Assembly: GCA_019748155.1 (NCBI GenBank) | Contig: JAIEPY010000022.1 | Coordinates: 1-64,000, forward strand | Direction of reading: 5' to 3' | Length of the DNA: 64,000 nucleotides | Source of the DNA: Burkholderiales bacterium | GTDB taxonomy: Bacteria; Pseudomonadota; Gammaproteobacteria; Burkholderiales; UBA11063 | Shown: one piece after another, positions 26,117-36,141 of the stretch | Position numbering within the stretch: the stretch's first letter is position 1 | How the letters are laid out: each line of letters starts with the position of its first letter | Made by a program: the position numbers and the translations under genes | The notes under the pieces: generated by a model | Seen by the model: only the letters and a program-made list of their open reading frames with translations | Database searches by the model: none | What the model was told of the DNA's origin: nothing

Positions 26117-27787
26117 ATGAAAAGAAACGTTAAGAAGTTGTTATTGCCACTAATTATTGCGTTGGGGCATGTTTCATTCAGCTACGCTGAAAATATAGAT
26201 AATCTAGAATCAATGGCAATTGCCAATAAGGTTGGCGCCTTGAACGGTTCAACTCGTATGATGTGCGGGAAGGTTACACGCTGTAGCTTAACGCAAACAA
26301 CTCAATTTTATACTAACCATAAATACCTTCCAGTTTGGACGGCAGTCGGGCGGATTAAGCCCGAAGCTGACAGTTTATTGACTCTATTGCGGCATAGTTA
26401 CCAGGATGGTCTAAATCCATTTGATTACCATACCAAAGAGCTAAAAGAAATGGAACAGCAGATTAATGAAGGTTTACAAAGCACTAATAGTGTTGATCCT
26501 GGTCTATTGGCAGACTTTGAGGTGACGATGAGCGATGCTTATCTACTATACGTGCGTCATATGGAGCTAGGGCGCGTTGATCCATTAGTTAGTTATCCTG
26601 ATTGGCAGGTTAGCCGTCGCTCATTAAATATACTCGATTTTTATAATCAGGCGATTGCGCAAAATAATTTAGTTACGAGCTTAGGTAAATTAACTCCAAC
26701 TTATTCCGGTTATGCCGATTTAAAAGCTCAGCTAGCTAAATATCAGCAAATCGCTAGTGATGGTGGCTGGCAAACTATTCCTGCTGGCAAAGACTTAAAA
26801 GCTGGCTCTGTTGATAGCCGGGTTGAAATTCTACAAAAAAGATTAGCGGCAACTGAAGATTATAAATTAGATGATACTGATGAGCAAGCAGCAAAATATG
26901 ATGATGACACCACAAAGGCAGTTAAGCAATTTCAACGTAATAATGGTTTGAAGGCTAGTGGTATAGTAGATAAGACGACGCTCCAATCCTTAAATGTATC
27001 TGTTGAAATACGGATAAAACAAATTCAGTTAAATATGGATCGACTGCGCTGGTTACCTAATAATATGGGTAATAAGTATCTAATGGTAAATATCCCAAGC
27101 TATTCTTTAGTGATAGTTAACGCTCAGCAAATTGACTTGGCTATGCCTGTTATTGTAGGTGGCGGCGGTAATAATAAAACTTGTGTAGTTAATAGTAAAA
27201 TAACTACTTTAGAACTCAATCCATTTTGGGGGATTCCTAATCGGATTGCAACTAAAGAATATCTATCTAAAATTCAAAAAGATCCATCTTATTTAGAACA
27301 ACATAATATCAGAGTTTTTAATCCACAAAATAATCAGGAAATTGACCCCACTGGAATTGATTGGCAAAGAGTCACTCAAACTAATTTTAGTTATTTTTTA
27401 CGCCAGGATCCGGGTAAAAAAAATGCATTAGGTAAGCTAAAATTTTTATTTCCTAATGACTGTGGAATTTACTTACATGATACCTCGAATCCTAACCTTT
27501 TTGGTAAAAAAGCACGTAGTTTAAGTCATGGTTGTGTACGGGTTAGTCAACCCTTAAATTTAGCTGATTATTTAATTAGTTCGACACCAAATTGGGATGA
27601 TGATAAACTTGAAAGCGCAATAAATACTGGCAAACATCGCTGGTTAAAACTAGCTGAACCACTTGAAATTCATATTGTTTATCAAACTGCATGGGTTGAA
27701 AGTAATGGACAACTACAGTTTCGGAATGATATTTATAAAGCAGATAATGTCGATTATCCGATTTATATCCCTAAATTAGCAAAGTAA
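26117..27787 (+). CDS. L,D-transpeptidase, YcbB/LdtD-like
   Basis: This 556-residue periplasmic enzyme forms 3-3 crosslinks in peptidoglycan or attaches proteins to it. Order: signal peptide (KKLLLPLIIALGHVSFSYA), scaffold region, peptidoglycan-binding domain with AVKQFQRNNGLKASGIVD (about 270-310), and a YkuD catalytic domain with HDT and the active Cys in SHGCVRVSQP. I start at ATG 26117, where a normal signal peptide begins; the upstream frame from 26048 would cross the hairpin. It is 6 nt before the ModF-like gene. Confidence 0.88.
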   Translation: MKRNVKKLLLPLIIALGHVSFSYAENIDNLESMAIANKVGALNGSTRMMCGKVTRCSLTQTTQFYTNHKYLPVWTAVGRIKPEADSLLTLLRHSYQDGLNPFDYHTKELKEMEQQINEGLQSTNSVDPGLLADFEVTMSDAYLLYVRHMELGRVDPLVSYPDWQVSRRSLNILDFYNQAIAQNNLVTSLGKLTPTYSGYADLKAQLAKYQQIASDGGWQTIPAGKDLKAGSVDSRVEILQKRLAATEDYKLDDTDEQAAKYDDDTTKAVKQFQRNNGLKASGIVDKTTLQSLNVSVEIRIKQIQLNMDRLRWLPNNMGNKYLMVNIPSYSLVIVNAQQIDLAMPVIVGGGGNNKTCVVNSKITTLELNPFWGIPNRIATKEYLSKIQKDPSYLEQHNIRVFNPQNNQEIDPTGIDWQRVTQTNFSYFLRQDPGKKNALGKLKFLFPNDCGIYLHDTSNPNLFGKKARSLSHGCVRVSQPLNLADYLISSTPNWDDDKLESAINTGKHRWLKLAEPLEIHIVYQTAWVESNGQLQFRNDIYKADNVDYPIYIPKLAK

Positions 27788-27793
27788 TAAAAT

Positions 27794-29236
27794 ATGGCGC
27801 CATTAATAGCACTAAAACAATTTGGAATTGAGCGTTTTAATAAAGAGTTGTTAAAATGTGATGAGTTGTCAATTAACCACGGTGAGCAGATCTTTTTAAC
27901 TGGCGCCAGCGGTTCTGGCAAAACTAGTTTGGCTTTGGCACTAACTGGGGAATTATATGCTTCTGGTGAAATCAAATTTAATTATCAAGCCAATGATTTA
28001 GCAGCCAAAATAACTTTGGTTAAACAATTTTTTCATTTTAAAAGTAATTGTGGACTAAGTGATTTCTATTATCAGCAGCGCTATAATAGTTATGATGCTG
28101 ATGATGCTCCAAGTGTTAGACAGACTATTAGTGATGCTGTTGATATCAATGACACTAAGACGCAACATCTTTTAACTCTATTAGGTTTTCATCATCGTTT
28201 GGATGCTGCCTTACTTCAGCTTTCCAGTGGTGAGCGCAAAAAATTACAATTAATCCTAGCTTTAGCTAAACCATCACAAATAATAATTTTAGATAATCCT
28301 TTAATCGGTTTGGATGTTGCTACGGTTGAGCATTTGCACAAATATATGGCTGAATTAGCCCAAGCTGGCGTTTGTTTTATTTTGATTGGTGATAGTCACA
28401 CTATCCCTAAATTTATTACTCATGTTTTGAGTATTTTACCTAATCATGATTTAAATAAAACTAGGATAAATGATTACCATCCACAAACTACGCCTGTTGC
28501 AACAAGCTTTAATTATAGTAATCTGGAACTACCTGAATTTACCAGTGGGTTTGAAAATATTATAAAATTTAAAGCCGTAACTATCTCTTATGGTGAGAAA
28601 GTGGCACTGAATAATATTAATTGGCAAGTAATACCTGGTGATAAATGGTTAGTTAGTGGTGCTAATGGAGCAGGAAAGTCAACCTTGCTAAGTTTAATTA
28701 ATGGAGATCATCCGCAAGCTTATGCGAATGAAATTTATCTCTTCGATCGTAAGCGTGGTAGTGGTGAAACAATTTGGGAGATTAAGCGTAATATTGGATT
28801 CATTTCGCCAGAGTTGCACTGGAATTTTGATGGTAGCATGACTTGTTTACAAACAATAATTTCCGGGTTTTATGATACTCCAAGTATGCATCGTAATCCA
28901 ACTGATGAACAGATTAGTTTAGCTCAACAATGGCTATCTGGTGCTGGTTTGGAAAATTATGCCAATCAACGCTTTGCCAATGTTTCAAATGGGATACAAA
29001 GGATGTTATTGCTGCTTCGGGCAATAATTAAAAATCCACCATTATTTATTTTTGATGAACCTTGCCAAGGCTTAGACGACAACCAAACACAACAGTTCCT
29101 TGCGTTAGTGGATTATTTGTTTGCTGATAGTCAACACACGATTATTTATGTCAGTCACCGCGCGGATCAGATTCCTAGCTGTATTAAGCAACAACTAAAT
29201 CTGGTTGGTGGTGTGGCAACAATTATATCCCAGTAG
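27794..29236 (+). CDS. modF: ModF-like dual ABC ATPase
   Basis: This 480-residue cytosolic protein has two ABC nucleotide-binding domains and no membrane domain. Domain 1 has Walker A GASGSGKTS and signature LSSGERKK. Domain 2 (from about residue 255) has Walker A GANGAGKST, the ModF-type stretch GSGETIWEIKRNIGFISPEL, and Walker B LFIFDEPCQG. ModF (PhrA) is found beside molybdate transport genes in E. coli, but none is here, so the role is open. It follows the L,D-transpeptidase by 6 nt and converges on dxr. Confidence 0.8.
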   Translation: MAPLIALKQFGIERFNKELLKCDELSINHGEQIFLTGASGSGKTSLALALTGELYASGEIKFNYQANDLAAKITLVKQFFHFKSNCGLSDFYYQQRYNSYDADDAPSVRQTISDAVDINDTKTQHLLTLLGFHHRLDAALLQLSSGERKKLQLILALAKPSQIIILDNPLIGLDVATVEHLHKYMAELAQAGVCFILIGDSHTIPKFITHVLSILPNHDLNKTRINDYHPQTTPVATSFNYSNLELPEFTSGFENIIKFKAVTISYGEKVALNNINWQVIPGDKWLVSGANGAGKSTLLSLINGDHPQAYANEIYLFDRKRGSGETIWEIKRNIGFISPELHWNFDGSMTCLQTIISGFYDTPSMHRNPTDEQISLAQQWLSGAGLENYANQRFANVSNGIQRMLLLLRAIIKNPPLFIFDEPCQGLDDNQTQQFLALVDYLFADSQHTIIYVSHRADQIPSCIKQQLNLVGGVATIISQ

Positions 29237-29241
29237 AGGGA

Positions 29242-30402
29242 TTATAATCTGGCGCAGTATTGCTTTACTTCTTGATCAAGTAATAAGAGTTCTTCAATAT
29301 GAGTAGGCGTTGTGGCGGCAAATTTTTCAATAGCAGTTTCAATCATTCGAGGGATATCATAAAACCCGTGTTCATTTGCCAAAAATTTAGCTACCGCAAC
29401 CTCGTTAGCTGCATTAATAACTGCCGCGACATTACTGCTCTCATCTAGTGCGTCTAGTGCAAGCTTCAGGCATGGAAAACGAACATAATCCACGTCACAG
29501 AAGGTTAAATTCTTTAAATTAGTAAAATTAAGTTGCTTACTTCCTGAGCTAATTCTTTCTGGTGCAGATAGGGCATACGCAATTGGAGTTTTCATATCGG
29601 GTGTACCCAGTTGAGCAATAATCGAACTATCGATGTATTCAACCATAGAATGAATTATGCTTTGTGGGTGAACAACAACTTCAATCTGGGTTGGTTTAGC
29701 ATTAAATAACCAATAAGCTTCAATTACCTCCAAGCCTTTGTTCATAAGCGTTGAGCTATCAACAGAAATTTTTTGTCCCATGCTCCAGTTGGGATGCTTG
29801 ACTGCTTGTGCAGCAGTAACTTTACATAATTCAGCATATGGTGTATTTAAAAATGGCCCACCGGATGCGGTAAGTATGATTTTATTTACGCCAATTTGAT
29901 CGAGGCTAGTATATCCATAGGGTAGTGCTTGGAAAATTGCGCTATGTTCGCTATCAACGGGAATAATCTGTGCATGATTAAATTTAGCTGTATCGGTGAT
30001 AATTCTGCCACCAGCAACTAGAGATTCTTTATTAGCGAGTAGAATTTTTTTACCGCTTTTTGCCGCATGGTAAGTCGGAATTAGTCCGGCACTACCAACA
30101 ATTGCTGACATAATCAGATCAACTTCGGCATGTGCTGCAAGATAGGCAAGGTCTTCAGATTTACATAATACCTGAGTGTTAGAATTAGCCTCTCTAAGGC
30201 GCTGTTGCAACGTCCTAGCTGCAGCATCACCATTAATGTAAGCATAGCTAGGATTAAATTCTAAACATTGCTGGTACAGTAAACTTACATTGTTATTGGC
30301 AGTCAGGGCAAATACGGAAAATTTATCAGGGTGTAGCTTAATTACTTCTAAGGTTGAAACCCCGATACTACCAGTTGCGCCAAAGATAACTATATTTTGC
30401 AT
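29242..30402 (-). CDS. dxr: 1-deoxy-D-xylulose 5-phosphate reductoisomerase
   Basis: This 386-residue NADPH enzyme commits DXP to isoprenoid synthesis by the MEP pathway. It has the NADPH motif GATGSIGVSTL near the start, VDSEHSAIFQ, and LTASGGPF with the following MNKGLEVIEA metal and substrate region. It is the last gene of a smpB-frr-uppS-cdsA-dxr run, overlapping cdsA by 1 nt (TAATG). Its product pathway supplies the isoprenyl precursor used by uppS in the same cluster. Confidence 0.96.
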   Translation of the reverse strand: MQNIVIFGATGSIGVSTLEVIKLHPDKFSVFALTANNNVSLLYQQCLEFNPSYAYINGDAAARTLQQRLREANSNTQVLCKSEDLAYLAAHAEVDLIMSAIVGSAGLIPTYHAAKSGKKILLANKESLVAGGRIITDTAKFNHAQIIPVDSEHSAIFQALPYGYTSLDQIGVNKIILTASGGPFLNTPYAELCKVTAAQAVKHPNWSMGQKISVDSSTLMNKGLEVIEAYWLFNAKPTQIEVVVHPQSIIHSMVEYIDSSIIAQLGTPDMKTPIAYALSAPERISSGSKQLNFTNLKNLTFCDVDYVRFPCLKLALDALDESSNVAAVINAANEVAVAKFLANEHGFYDIPRMIETAIEKFAATTPTHIEELLLLDQEVKQYCARL

Positions 30403-31196
30403 TATAACATTCCACGAATAATGGCAAAGGCAATCGCTAATACGGCGATTAAACTATCAATTCGATCAAATACTCCACCATGACCAGGTAGAATTGAACC
30501 ACTATCCTTAACCCCGCCAACGCGTTTTAACCAAGATTCAAATAAGTCCCCCGCAATACTAATCACAGTCAAGATGGCGGCAAATTTAAATGCCATTGAG
30601 TAAGTAATTAAATAATCAGCCAGATTAAAATATTTTAAGGCGACTAAGTAAATAATAACTAAAATCAAGCCACCAATTGCACCTTCAATGCTTTTTCCTG
30701 GGCTTATTCTTGGAGCAAGTTTATGCTTACCAAATTGTTTACCCACAAAATAAGCGCCGGTATCTGCGACCCAAGCAATCGCCATGATACTGATTAACTG
30801 CCATGGACCAAATAGCGCATGTAAAACCGTAAGCGCATAATATGCCGGGATAAATAATAAGCCACTAAAAACTGCAATTGCAAATTTACTAAAATGCTTG
30901 GGAGTAAAAATTAAAACTAATGGTACTGCAAAACACCAGGTTGCAACACTAACAATTCGAATGATTTGACTTAGGTCATAGTTGACTTGTCCGATGCATA
31001 CCGCGATCAAGGTGTTAATAACCATACTAACGGCTATTTGTAGCTTGTTAAAGCGATACATTTTAGCTAATTCATAATTGGCGATTAAACATAATAGCCA
31101 GCATGAAGCAGCAAAAACCAGCGGTGGAGTAAAAAATATAGCAGCAACAGCCAAGAAAAATAAGATTAAAGCAGTAATTGTTCGTTGTATAAGCAT
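30402..31196 (-). CDS. cdsA: Phosphatidate cytidylyltransferase
   Basis: This 264-residue inner-membrane enzyme makes CDP-diacylglycerol from phosphatidic acid and CTP. It is strongly hydrophobic with about 7-8 helices. The family signature near the C-terminus reads LKRVGGVKDSGSILPGHGG, with the catalytic acids in DRIDSL just after. It sits 11 nt after uppS and overlaps dxr, a gene order standard in proteobacteria. Confidence 0.94.
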   Translation of the reverse strand: MLIQRTITALILFFLAVAAIFFTPPLVFAASCWLLCLIANYELAKMYRFNKLQIAVSMVINTLIAVCIGQVNYDLSQIIRIVSVATWCFAVPLVLIFTPKHFSKFAIAVFSGLLFIPAYYALTVLHALFGPWQLISIMAIAWVADTGAYFVGKQFGKHKLAPRISPGKSIEGAIGGLILVIIYLVALKYFNLADYLITYSMAFKFAAILTVISIAGDLFESWLKRVGGVKDSGSILPGHGGVFDRIDSLIAVLAIAFAIIRGML

Positions 31197-31207
31197 AATT
31201 TTGATTT

Positions 31208-31906
31208 CTAAATTTGTTCAGAGATTTTGCCAAAGCGGCGCTCTCGGTTATTATACCACTCTATGGCTCGTTCTAGCTCGCTTGGCGTAAAATCTGGCCA
31301 ATAAATACCACTAAAATAAAATTCACTGTAGGCTAATTGCCATAACATGAAATTGCTGATCCGACTCTCGCCACTAGTTCGAATTACTAAATCTGGATTT
31401 GGCATTCCATCCGTTAATAAATAGTAGTTAAGTGTCTCTTCAGTTATTGGTGATTCAGGGCGTTCAGAAATTATCCTGTTTATTGCCTGAATAATATCAT
31501 ATTGACCGCTATAATCCAGACAAATGCTAAAATTTAACCCTGTGTTTTGTTTAGTTTTATTCTCTGCTGCAAGAATACTCGTTAATAATGCATTATTAAT
31601 TCGCGCGCGATCACCAATAAATCTAATTACTGCGTTTTTACTATGTAATTCATCAAGTTCTTTATCTAGGCGCTTGAGCATTAAACGCATCAAAAAACTA
31701 ACTTCATCTTGTGGGCGATTCCAATTTTCACGACCAAAGGCAAAGACGGTTAGGTATTTAACACCTAAGTCATCACAATGATTTACAATGTTTTTTAGCG
31801 CATTAACGCCCTTAACATGTCCGGCAACACGAGGCAAAAAACGTTTTTTTGCCCAGCGTCCATTGCCATCCATGATAATTGCAATATGCTGTGGTACTTG
31901 TTTCAT
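31208..31906 (-). CDS. uppS: Undecaprenyl diphosphate synthase
   Basis: This 232-residue cis-prenyltransferase builds the C55 carrier lipid for cell-wall synthesis. The active-site motif IIMDGNGRWAKKR is near the N-terminus and RTSGESRISNFMLWQ near residue 180. I chose ATG 31906 (MKQVPQHIAI). The longer frame from 31954 would begin inside the hairpin at 31928-31957, so it is unlikely. No strong ribosome site is visible for either start. Confidence 0.94.
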   Translation of the reverse strand: MKQVPQHIAIIMDGNGRWAKKRFLPRVAGHVKGVNALKNIVNHCDDLGVKYLTVFAFGRENWNRPQDEVSFLMRLMLKRLDKELDELHSKNAVIRFIGDRARINNALLTSILAAENKTKQNTGLNFSICLDYSGQYDIIQAINRIISERPESPITEETLNYYLLTDGMPNPDLVIRTSGESRISNFMLWQLAYSEFYFSGIYWPDFTPSELERAIEWYNNRERRFGKISEQI

Positions 31907-31927
31907 TTTTCTATCATCTAAACACAT

Positions 31928-31957
31928 AAAATGCAATGCTTGAGAGCATTGCATTTT
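31928..31957 (-). terminator. 13-bp hairpin between frr and uppS
   Basis: AAAATGCAATGCT (31928-31940) and AGCATTGCATTTT (31945-31957) are perfect inverted arms around a 4-nt loop. On the minus strand the stem ends in ATTTTATG. It could end the frr transcript partly or attenuate uppS. Confidence 0.6.
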
Positions 31958-31987
31958 ATAAAGTTAGCCAGGAGTTAAGATATGCGA

Positions 31988-32545
31988 TTAAACAGTTAAA
32001 AGTTCTTTTTCTTTATCTGCAGTTAATTTATCAATTTCAGCAATATATTTATCGGTAAACTTTTGAATCTCATCCTGAGCACGCTTATCATCATCCTCGG
32101 TAATTTCTTTGTCCTTTAATTTAGCTTTAAGTTCACTATTACCATCACGACGCACATTACGAATCGCTACTTTAGCATCTTCGGCCTCATTTTTTACAAC
32201 TTTAATCAGTTCTTTACGGCGCTCTTCAGTCAGTGCAGGCATAGGTACACGAACGGTATTACCATTAGTAGCTGGATTTAATCCTAAATCTGCATCACGA
32301 ATTGCTTTTTCAATAACACCAGACATTTTAGCTTCAAAAGGCTGTACCGTTAAAGTGCGGGCATCACTGGCTGTTACAGTTGCAACTTGGTTGATTGGCA
32401 TCATTGCGCCATAATAGTCGATTTGTACATGATCAAGTAAACCTGCATGCGCACGACCGGTGCGGATTTTTGTTAATGTATTTTTATAACTTTCCAAGCT
32501 TTTAGTCATCTTAGTTTCTGCTTGTTTTTTTATTTCACTTGTCAT
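31988..32545 (-). CDS. frr: Ribosome recycling factor
   Basis: This 185-residue protein splits the post-termination ribosome together with EF-G. The all-helical sequence with [15 protein letters not shown] near residue 25 and [28 protein letters not shown] near 105-135 is diagnostic. TAGG lies upstream of ATG 32545. The usual upstream neighbour pyrH is not here; smpB takes that place, an uncommon but functionally sensible neighbour (ribosome rescue). Confidence 0.96.
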   Translation of the reverse strand: MTSEIKKQAETKMTKSLESYKNTLTKIRTGRAHAGLLDHVQIDYYGAMMPINQVATVTASDARTLTVQPFEAKMSGVIEKAIRDADLGLNPATNGNTVRVPMPALTEERRKELIKVVKNEAEDAKVAIRNVRRDGNSELKAKLKDKEITEDDDKRAQDEIQKFTDKYIAEIDKLTADKEKELLTV

Positions 32546-32630
32546 TTTTGGTGTAACCTATAAAGAAGTATTTACTCAGGCGGTTATTATAGTAAAGTTT
32601 ACTAGTTTTGTCAAAGGGATATAGTTAAGT

Positions 32631-33083
32631 CTAAAGGCGTTTAAACTCTTTAATTGCTTTGGCGGTTTCTTTTTTACCATCACGCTCTTTTTCTGCTGCG
32701 CGTTTGTCATAAAGTTTTTTACCTTTAGCCAGCGCTATTTCAGCTTTTACGCGCCCTTTTTTATAATGCAAATCAATTGCAATTAAACTATAACCTTTTT
32801 GTTCGACTTTACCGATAAGTTTATCAATTTCCCGGCGATGTAATAGTAACTTTTTCAAACGCATTGCATCCGGATTAACATGGGTGCTAGCAGATAGCAT
32901 TGGGGTTACCGTAAAACCAAGCAGCCAAACTTCATTATCTTTTATTTTGACATAACTGTCTTTTAATTGTCCGTGACCTTCTCGAATTGCTTTAACTTCC
33001 CAGCCTTCAAGCGCGATGCCAGCTTCAAAAGTCTCTTCAATCGTGAAATCATGAAACGCTTTTTTATTCCGAATTATACTCAT
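32631..33083 (-). CDS. smpB: SsrA-binding protein SmpB
   Basis: This 150-residue protein brings tmRNA to stalled ribosomes. NKKAFHDFTIEETFEAGI at the N-terminus, GWEVKAIREG, and the basic C-terminal tail DKRAAEKERDGKKE are typical. I use ATG 33083 (MSIIRNKKAF), the conserved family start; a possible ATG 15 nt upstream is an alternative. No strong ribosome site is visible. It is divergent from glyQ. Confidence 0.94.
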   Translation of the reverse strand: MSIIRNKKAFHDFTIEETFEAGIALEGWEVKAIREGHGQLKDSYVKIKDNEVWLLGFTVTPMLSASTHVNPDAMRLKKLLLHRREIDKLIGKVEQKGYSLIAIDLHYKKGRVKAEIALAKGKKLYDKRAAEKERDGKKETAKAIKEFKRL

Positions 33084-33228
33084 GTTTTTTAAAACCATAT
33101 CTAAGTTGAATGCGCTGTATTCTAGCATAAACTTGAGATTACGACATAAATTTCGGCGAAGGATGCGGAATTTTGCTAAAATCACCGGTTAATTGCAACA
33201 GAATTTTGCTTGAAAGAGATGAATAGTA

Positions 33229-34140
33229 ATGGCGGAAAGTGCTAACATATTGACATTCCAGGAAATTATACTTAAATTGCAGGCGTACTGGGCGCGTGTT
33301 GGTTGCGTGATATTGCAGCCTTATGACAAAGAAATGGGAGCTGGAACCTCTCACACTGCTACTTTTTTGCGTAGCATTGGTCCTGAGCCATGGTTTGCGG
33401 CATATGTACAACCATCACGCCGTCCAAAAGATGGGCGTTATGGTGAAAGCCCTAATCGCTTACAACATTATTACCAATTTCAGGTGGTGTTAAAGCCATC
33501 TCCGGATAATATTCAAGAGCTATATCTTGAGTCATTGCGTGAACTTGGTGTTGATACGTTGGTGCATGATATTCGCTTTGTCGAAGACAACTGGGAAAAT
33601 CCAACTCTTGGAGCGTGGGGGCTTGGCTGGGAAGTTTGGTTGGATGGGATGGAAGTAACTCAGTTTACTTATTTTCAACAAGTTGGTGGTTTAGATTGTA
33701 AACCTGTCCTCGGTGAGATTACTTATGGGCTTGAACGATTGGCAATGTATCTGCAAGGCGTTGATAGTGTCTATGATTTAGTCTGGGCGCGGACTTTGGA
33801 TGGGCGTAATGTAACTTATGGTGATGTATTTCATCAAAATGAAGTTGAACAATCCAAGTATAATTTTGAACATAGTAATAGCGAATTATTATTTAACAAT
33901 TTTAATAACTTTGAAAGTGAAGCTAAGCGTCTACTTGAAATAGAGTTAGTTTTACCGGGTTATGAGATGATATTAAATGCAGCACATGCCTTTAATATGT
34001 TAGATGCTCGTGGGGCGATCTCGGTAACAGAGCGGGCTACTTATATCGGACGAATTCGCAATTTGGCGAAATTAGTTGCTGAGAAATACTATGCTTCACG
34101 TGAGCAATTAGGTTTTCCACTAATTAAATCTGCAAACTAG
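33229..34140 (+). CDS. glyQ: Glycyl-tRNA synthetase alpha subunit
   Basis: This 303-residue class II catalytic subunit of the alpha2-beta2 glycyl-tRNA synthetase is recognised by [29 protein letters not shown] and [18 protein letters not shown]. The beta subunit gene glyS, usually next, is absent: nrdR follows 9 nt later. Since alpha and beta are both required, glyS must be elsewhere in the genome. GAAAGAGA precedes ATG 33229. Confidence 0.96.
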   Translation: MAESANILTFQEIILKLQAYWARVGCVILQPYDKEMGAGTSHTATFLRSIGPEPWFAAYVQPSRRPKDGRYGESPNRLQHYYQFQVVLKPSPDNIQELYLESLRELGVDTLVHDIRFVEDNWENPTLGAWGLGWEVWLDGMEVTQFTYFQQVGGLDCKPVLGEITYGLERLAMYLQGVDSVYDLVWARTLDGRNVTYGDVFHQNEVEQSKYNFEHSNSELLFNNFNNFESEAKRLLEIELVLPGYEMILNAAHAFNMLDARGAISVTERATYIGRIRNLAKLVAEKYYASREQLGFPLIKSAN

Positions 34141-34149
34141 GGCACACTG

Positions 34150-34602
34150 ATGAAATGTCCTTTTTGTAATTATGATGATACCCAAGTCATTGATACTCGA
34201 CTTAGCGATGATAAAATGATTGTTAAGCGTCGCAGAAAGTGTGTCCACTGTGATCGGCGTTTTAATACTTTTGAAAAAATTGAATTACAACTTCCTGCGG
34301 TGGTTAAAACAGATGGTTCGCGACAAGAATATGATGAATCCAGAATCCGCATTAGCTTTATGAAAGCATTGCATAAACGCCCGGTAGCAATGGATTTAGT
34401 TGATAATGCGATTGAAGCCATTCGTCAGCAAGTCTTAATGCATCATGAGCGCGAAATCAATAGCCGGGTGATTGGCGATTTGGTGATGGAACAACTATCT
34501 AAATTAGACAAAGTAGCCTATATTCGCTTTGCCTCAATTTACCGGAGCTTTAAAGATGTAACTGATTTTACCGATATTATTAAACAAGTAGACGATAAAT
34601 AA
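34150..34602 (+). CDS. nrdR: Ribonucleotide reductase repressor NrdR
   Basis: This 150-residue regulator represses ribonucleotide reductase genes when (d)ATP fills its cone domain. An N-terminal zinc ribbon CPFC...CVHCDRRF spans about 3-38, and an ATP-cone (about 49-139) contains [20 protein letters not shown]. It is complete. It sits 9 nt after glyQ and 19 nt before guaB, so it is likely part of that transcript. No NrdR box array is evident in the window. Confidence 0.96.
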   Translation: MKCPFCNYDDTQVIDTRLSDDKMIVKRRRKCVHCDRRFNTFEKIELQLPAVVKTDGSRQEYDESRIRISFMKALHKRPVAMDLVDNAIEAIRQQVLMHHEREINSRVIGDLVMEQLSKLDKVAYIRFASIYRSFKDVTDFTDIIKQVDDK

Positions 34603-34621
34603 CGATAGGAAAATAAATACC

Positions 34622-36088
34622 ATGTTAAAAATTTTGCAAAAAGCTTATGCTTTTGATGATGTTTTATTAGTACCGGCACATTCTGAAGTTTTGCCTAAAG
34701 ATGTTAGTTTGACGACCAAATTAACGCGTAACTTAAATTTAAATATCCCGCTAGTCTCTGCGGCTATGGATACTGTTACGGAAGCAAGAATGGCGATCTC
34801 TTTGGCGCAAGAGGGAGGAATTGGTATCATTCATAAAAATATGACACCAGAACATCAGGCCAGTCGTGTTGCCAATGTAAAACGTCATGAATCAGGTATT
34901 GTAAAAGATCCAATCACGATTGGTCCAGATGCCAGTGTTCGCGAATTATTAGCAATTACACAACGGCGTAAAATATCTGGAGTTCCGGTAATTGAGCATG
35001 GTAAAGTAGTTGGTATCGTTACTAATCGCGATGTGCGTTTTGAAACTAATTTAGAACAAGCTGTACGTAATATTATGACACCGCGTGAGCGTTTAGTTAC
35101 AATATTAGAAGGTGATTCAGTTAATTATGCCAAAGAACTAATGCATAAACATCGTCTTGAACGAGTTTTGGTGGTGAATCAAAACTTTGAACTACGCGGT
35201 TTAGTTACGGTTAAAGATATCACTAAAAATGTGGCTTATCCATTGGCAAGTAAAGATGATTTAGGGCGTTTGCGAGTAGGTGCGGCGGTTGGTAGTGGTG
35301 GTGACACAGAAGAACGTGTATCTCTATTGGCCGCTTCTGGGATTGACGTTATCATTGTTGACACTGCCCATGGACACTCGCAGGGGGTAATAGATCGTGT
35401 GCGCTGGATTAAAAATAATTTTCCGCATATTGAGGTTATTGGTGGAAATATCGCAACTGCTGCTGCAGCAAAATCTTTGGTTGATGCAGGAGCTGATGGG
35501 GTTAAAGTTGGAATTGGTCCAGGATCTATTTGTACCACGCGTGTGGTTGCTGGAGTAGGGGTGCCTCAATTATCAGCAATTGCCAATGTCGCCGATTATT
35601 TGGCTACCTCTGGAGTTCCGGTAATTGGTGATGGTGGGATCCGTTTTTCTGGTGATGTAGCTAAAGCTCTTGCTGCTGGTGCGGCTTGTGTTATGCTCGG
35701 TAGTATGCTTGCTGGTGCTGATGAAGCTCCCGGTGAAATTGAGCTTTACCAAGGGCGTAGTTATAAATCTTATCGTGGTATGGGATCGCTTGGTGCAATG
35801 AGTAAAGGTTCTGCTGATCGTTATTTTCAAGAAAAAGATGCTGGAAATGATAAATTAGTCCCAGAAGGGATTGAGGGACGGGTTCCTCACAAAGGTTCTT
35901 TAAATTCAATAGTTCATCAACTTTTAGGTGGTTTACGGGCATCAATGGGCTATTTGGGTTGTGCAACAATTGCAGATATGTATCGCTATGCAGAGTTTGT
36001 TGAAATTACTGCTGCAGGGATAAAAGAATCACATGTTCATGATGTGCAGATTGTTAAAGAAGCTCCAAATTATAATATTGGTAGCTAG
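34622..36088 (+). CDS. guaB: IMP dehydrogenase
   Basis: This 488-residue enzyme converts IMP to XMP, the committed step to guanine nucleotides. The TIM barrel contains the catalytic Cys304 in [11 protein letters not shown] and the mobile flap near [11 protein letters not shown]. Two CBS modules (about 93-205) interrupt the barrel. Start ATG 34622 follows a GATAGGAAA site. Length is normal. It is downstream of nrdR, pairing two nucleotide-pool genes. Confidence 0.97.
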   Translation: MLKILQKAYAFDDVLLVPAHSEVLPKDVSLTTKLTRNLNLNIPLVSAAMDTVTEARMAISLAQEGGIGIIHKNMTPEHQASRVANVKRHESGIVKDPITIGPDASVRELLAITQRRKISGVPVIEHGKVVGIVTNRDVRFETNLEQAVRNIMTPRERLVTILEGDSVNYAKELMHKHRLERVLVVNQNFELRGLVTVKDITKNVAYPLASKDDLGRLRVGAAVGSGGDTEERVSLLAASGIDVIIVDTAHGHSQGVIDRVRWIKNNFPHIEVIGGNIATAAAAKSLVDAGADGVKVGIGPGSICTTRVVAGVGVPQLSAIANVADYLATSGVPVIGDGGIRFSGDVAKALAAGAACVMLGSMLAGADEAPGEIELYQGRSYKSYRGMGSLGAMSKGSADRYFQEKDAGNDKLVPEGIEGRVPHKGSLNSIVHQLLGGLRASMGYLGCATIADMYRYAEFVEITAAGIKESHVHDVQIVKEAPNYNIGS

Positions 36089-36141
36089 AGTTAAATTGGT
36101 TTATTTATTTTATTAAATTAAATTTTAGATAGGGTTTAAAG

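Noticed and set aside
31907..31954. Longer N-terminus for uppS
   Set aside because: The start would fall inside a perfect 13-bp hairpin, and the family begins at MKQVPQHIAI.
35236..35969. Several minus-strand ORFs inside guaB
   Set aside because: They are antisense shadows of a conserved gene, without plausible domains.
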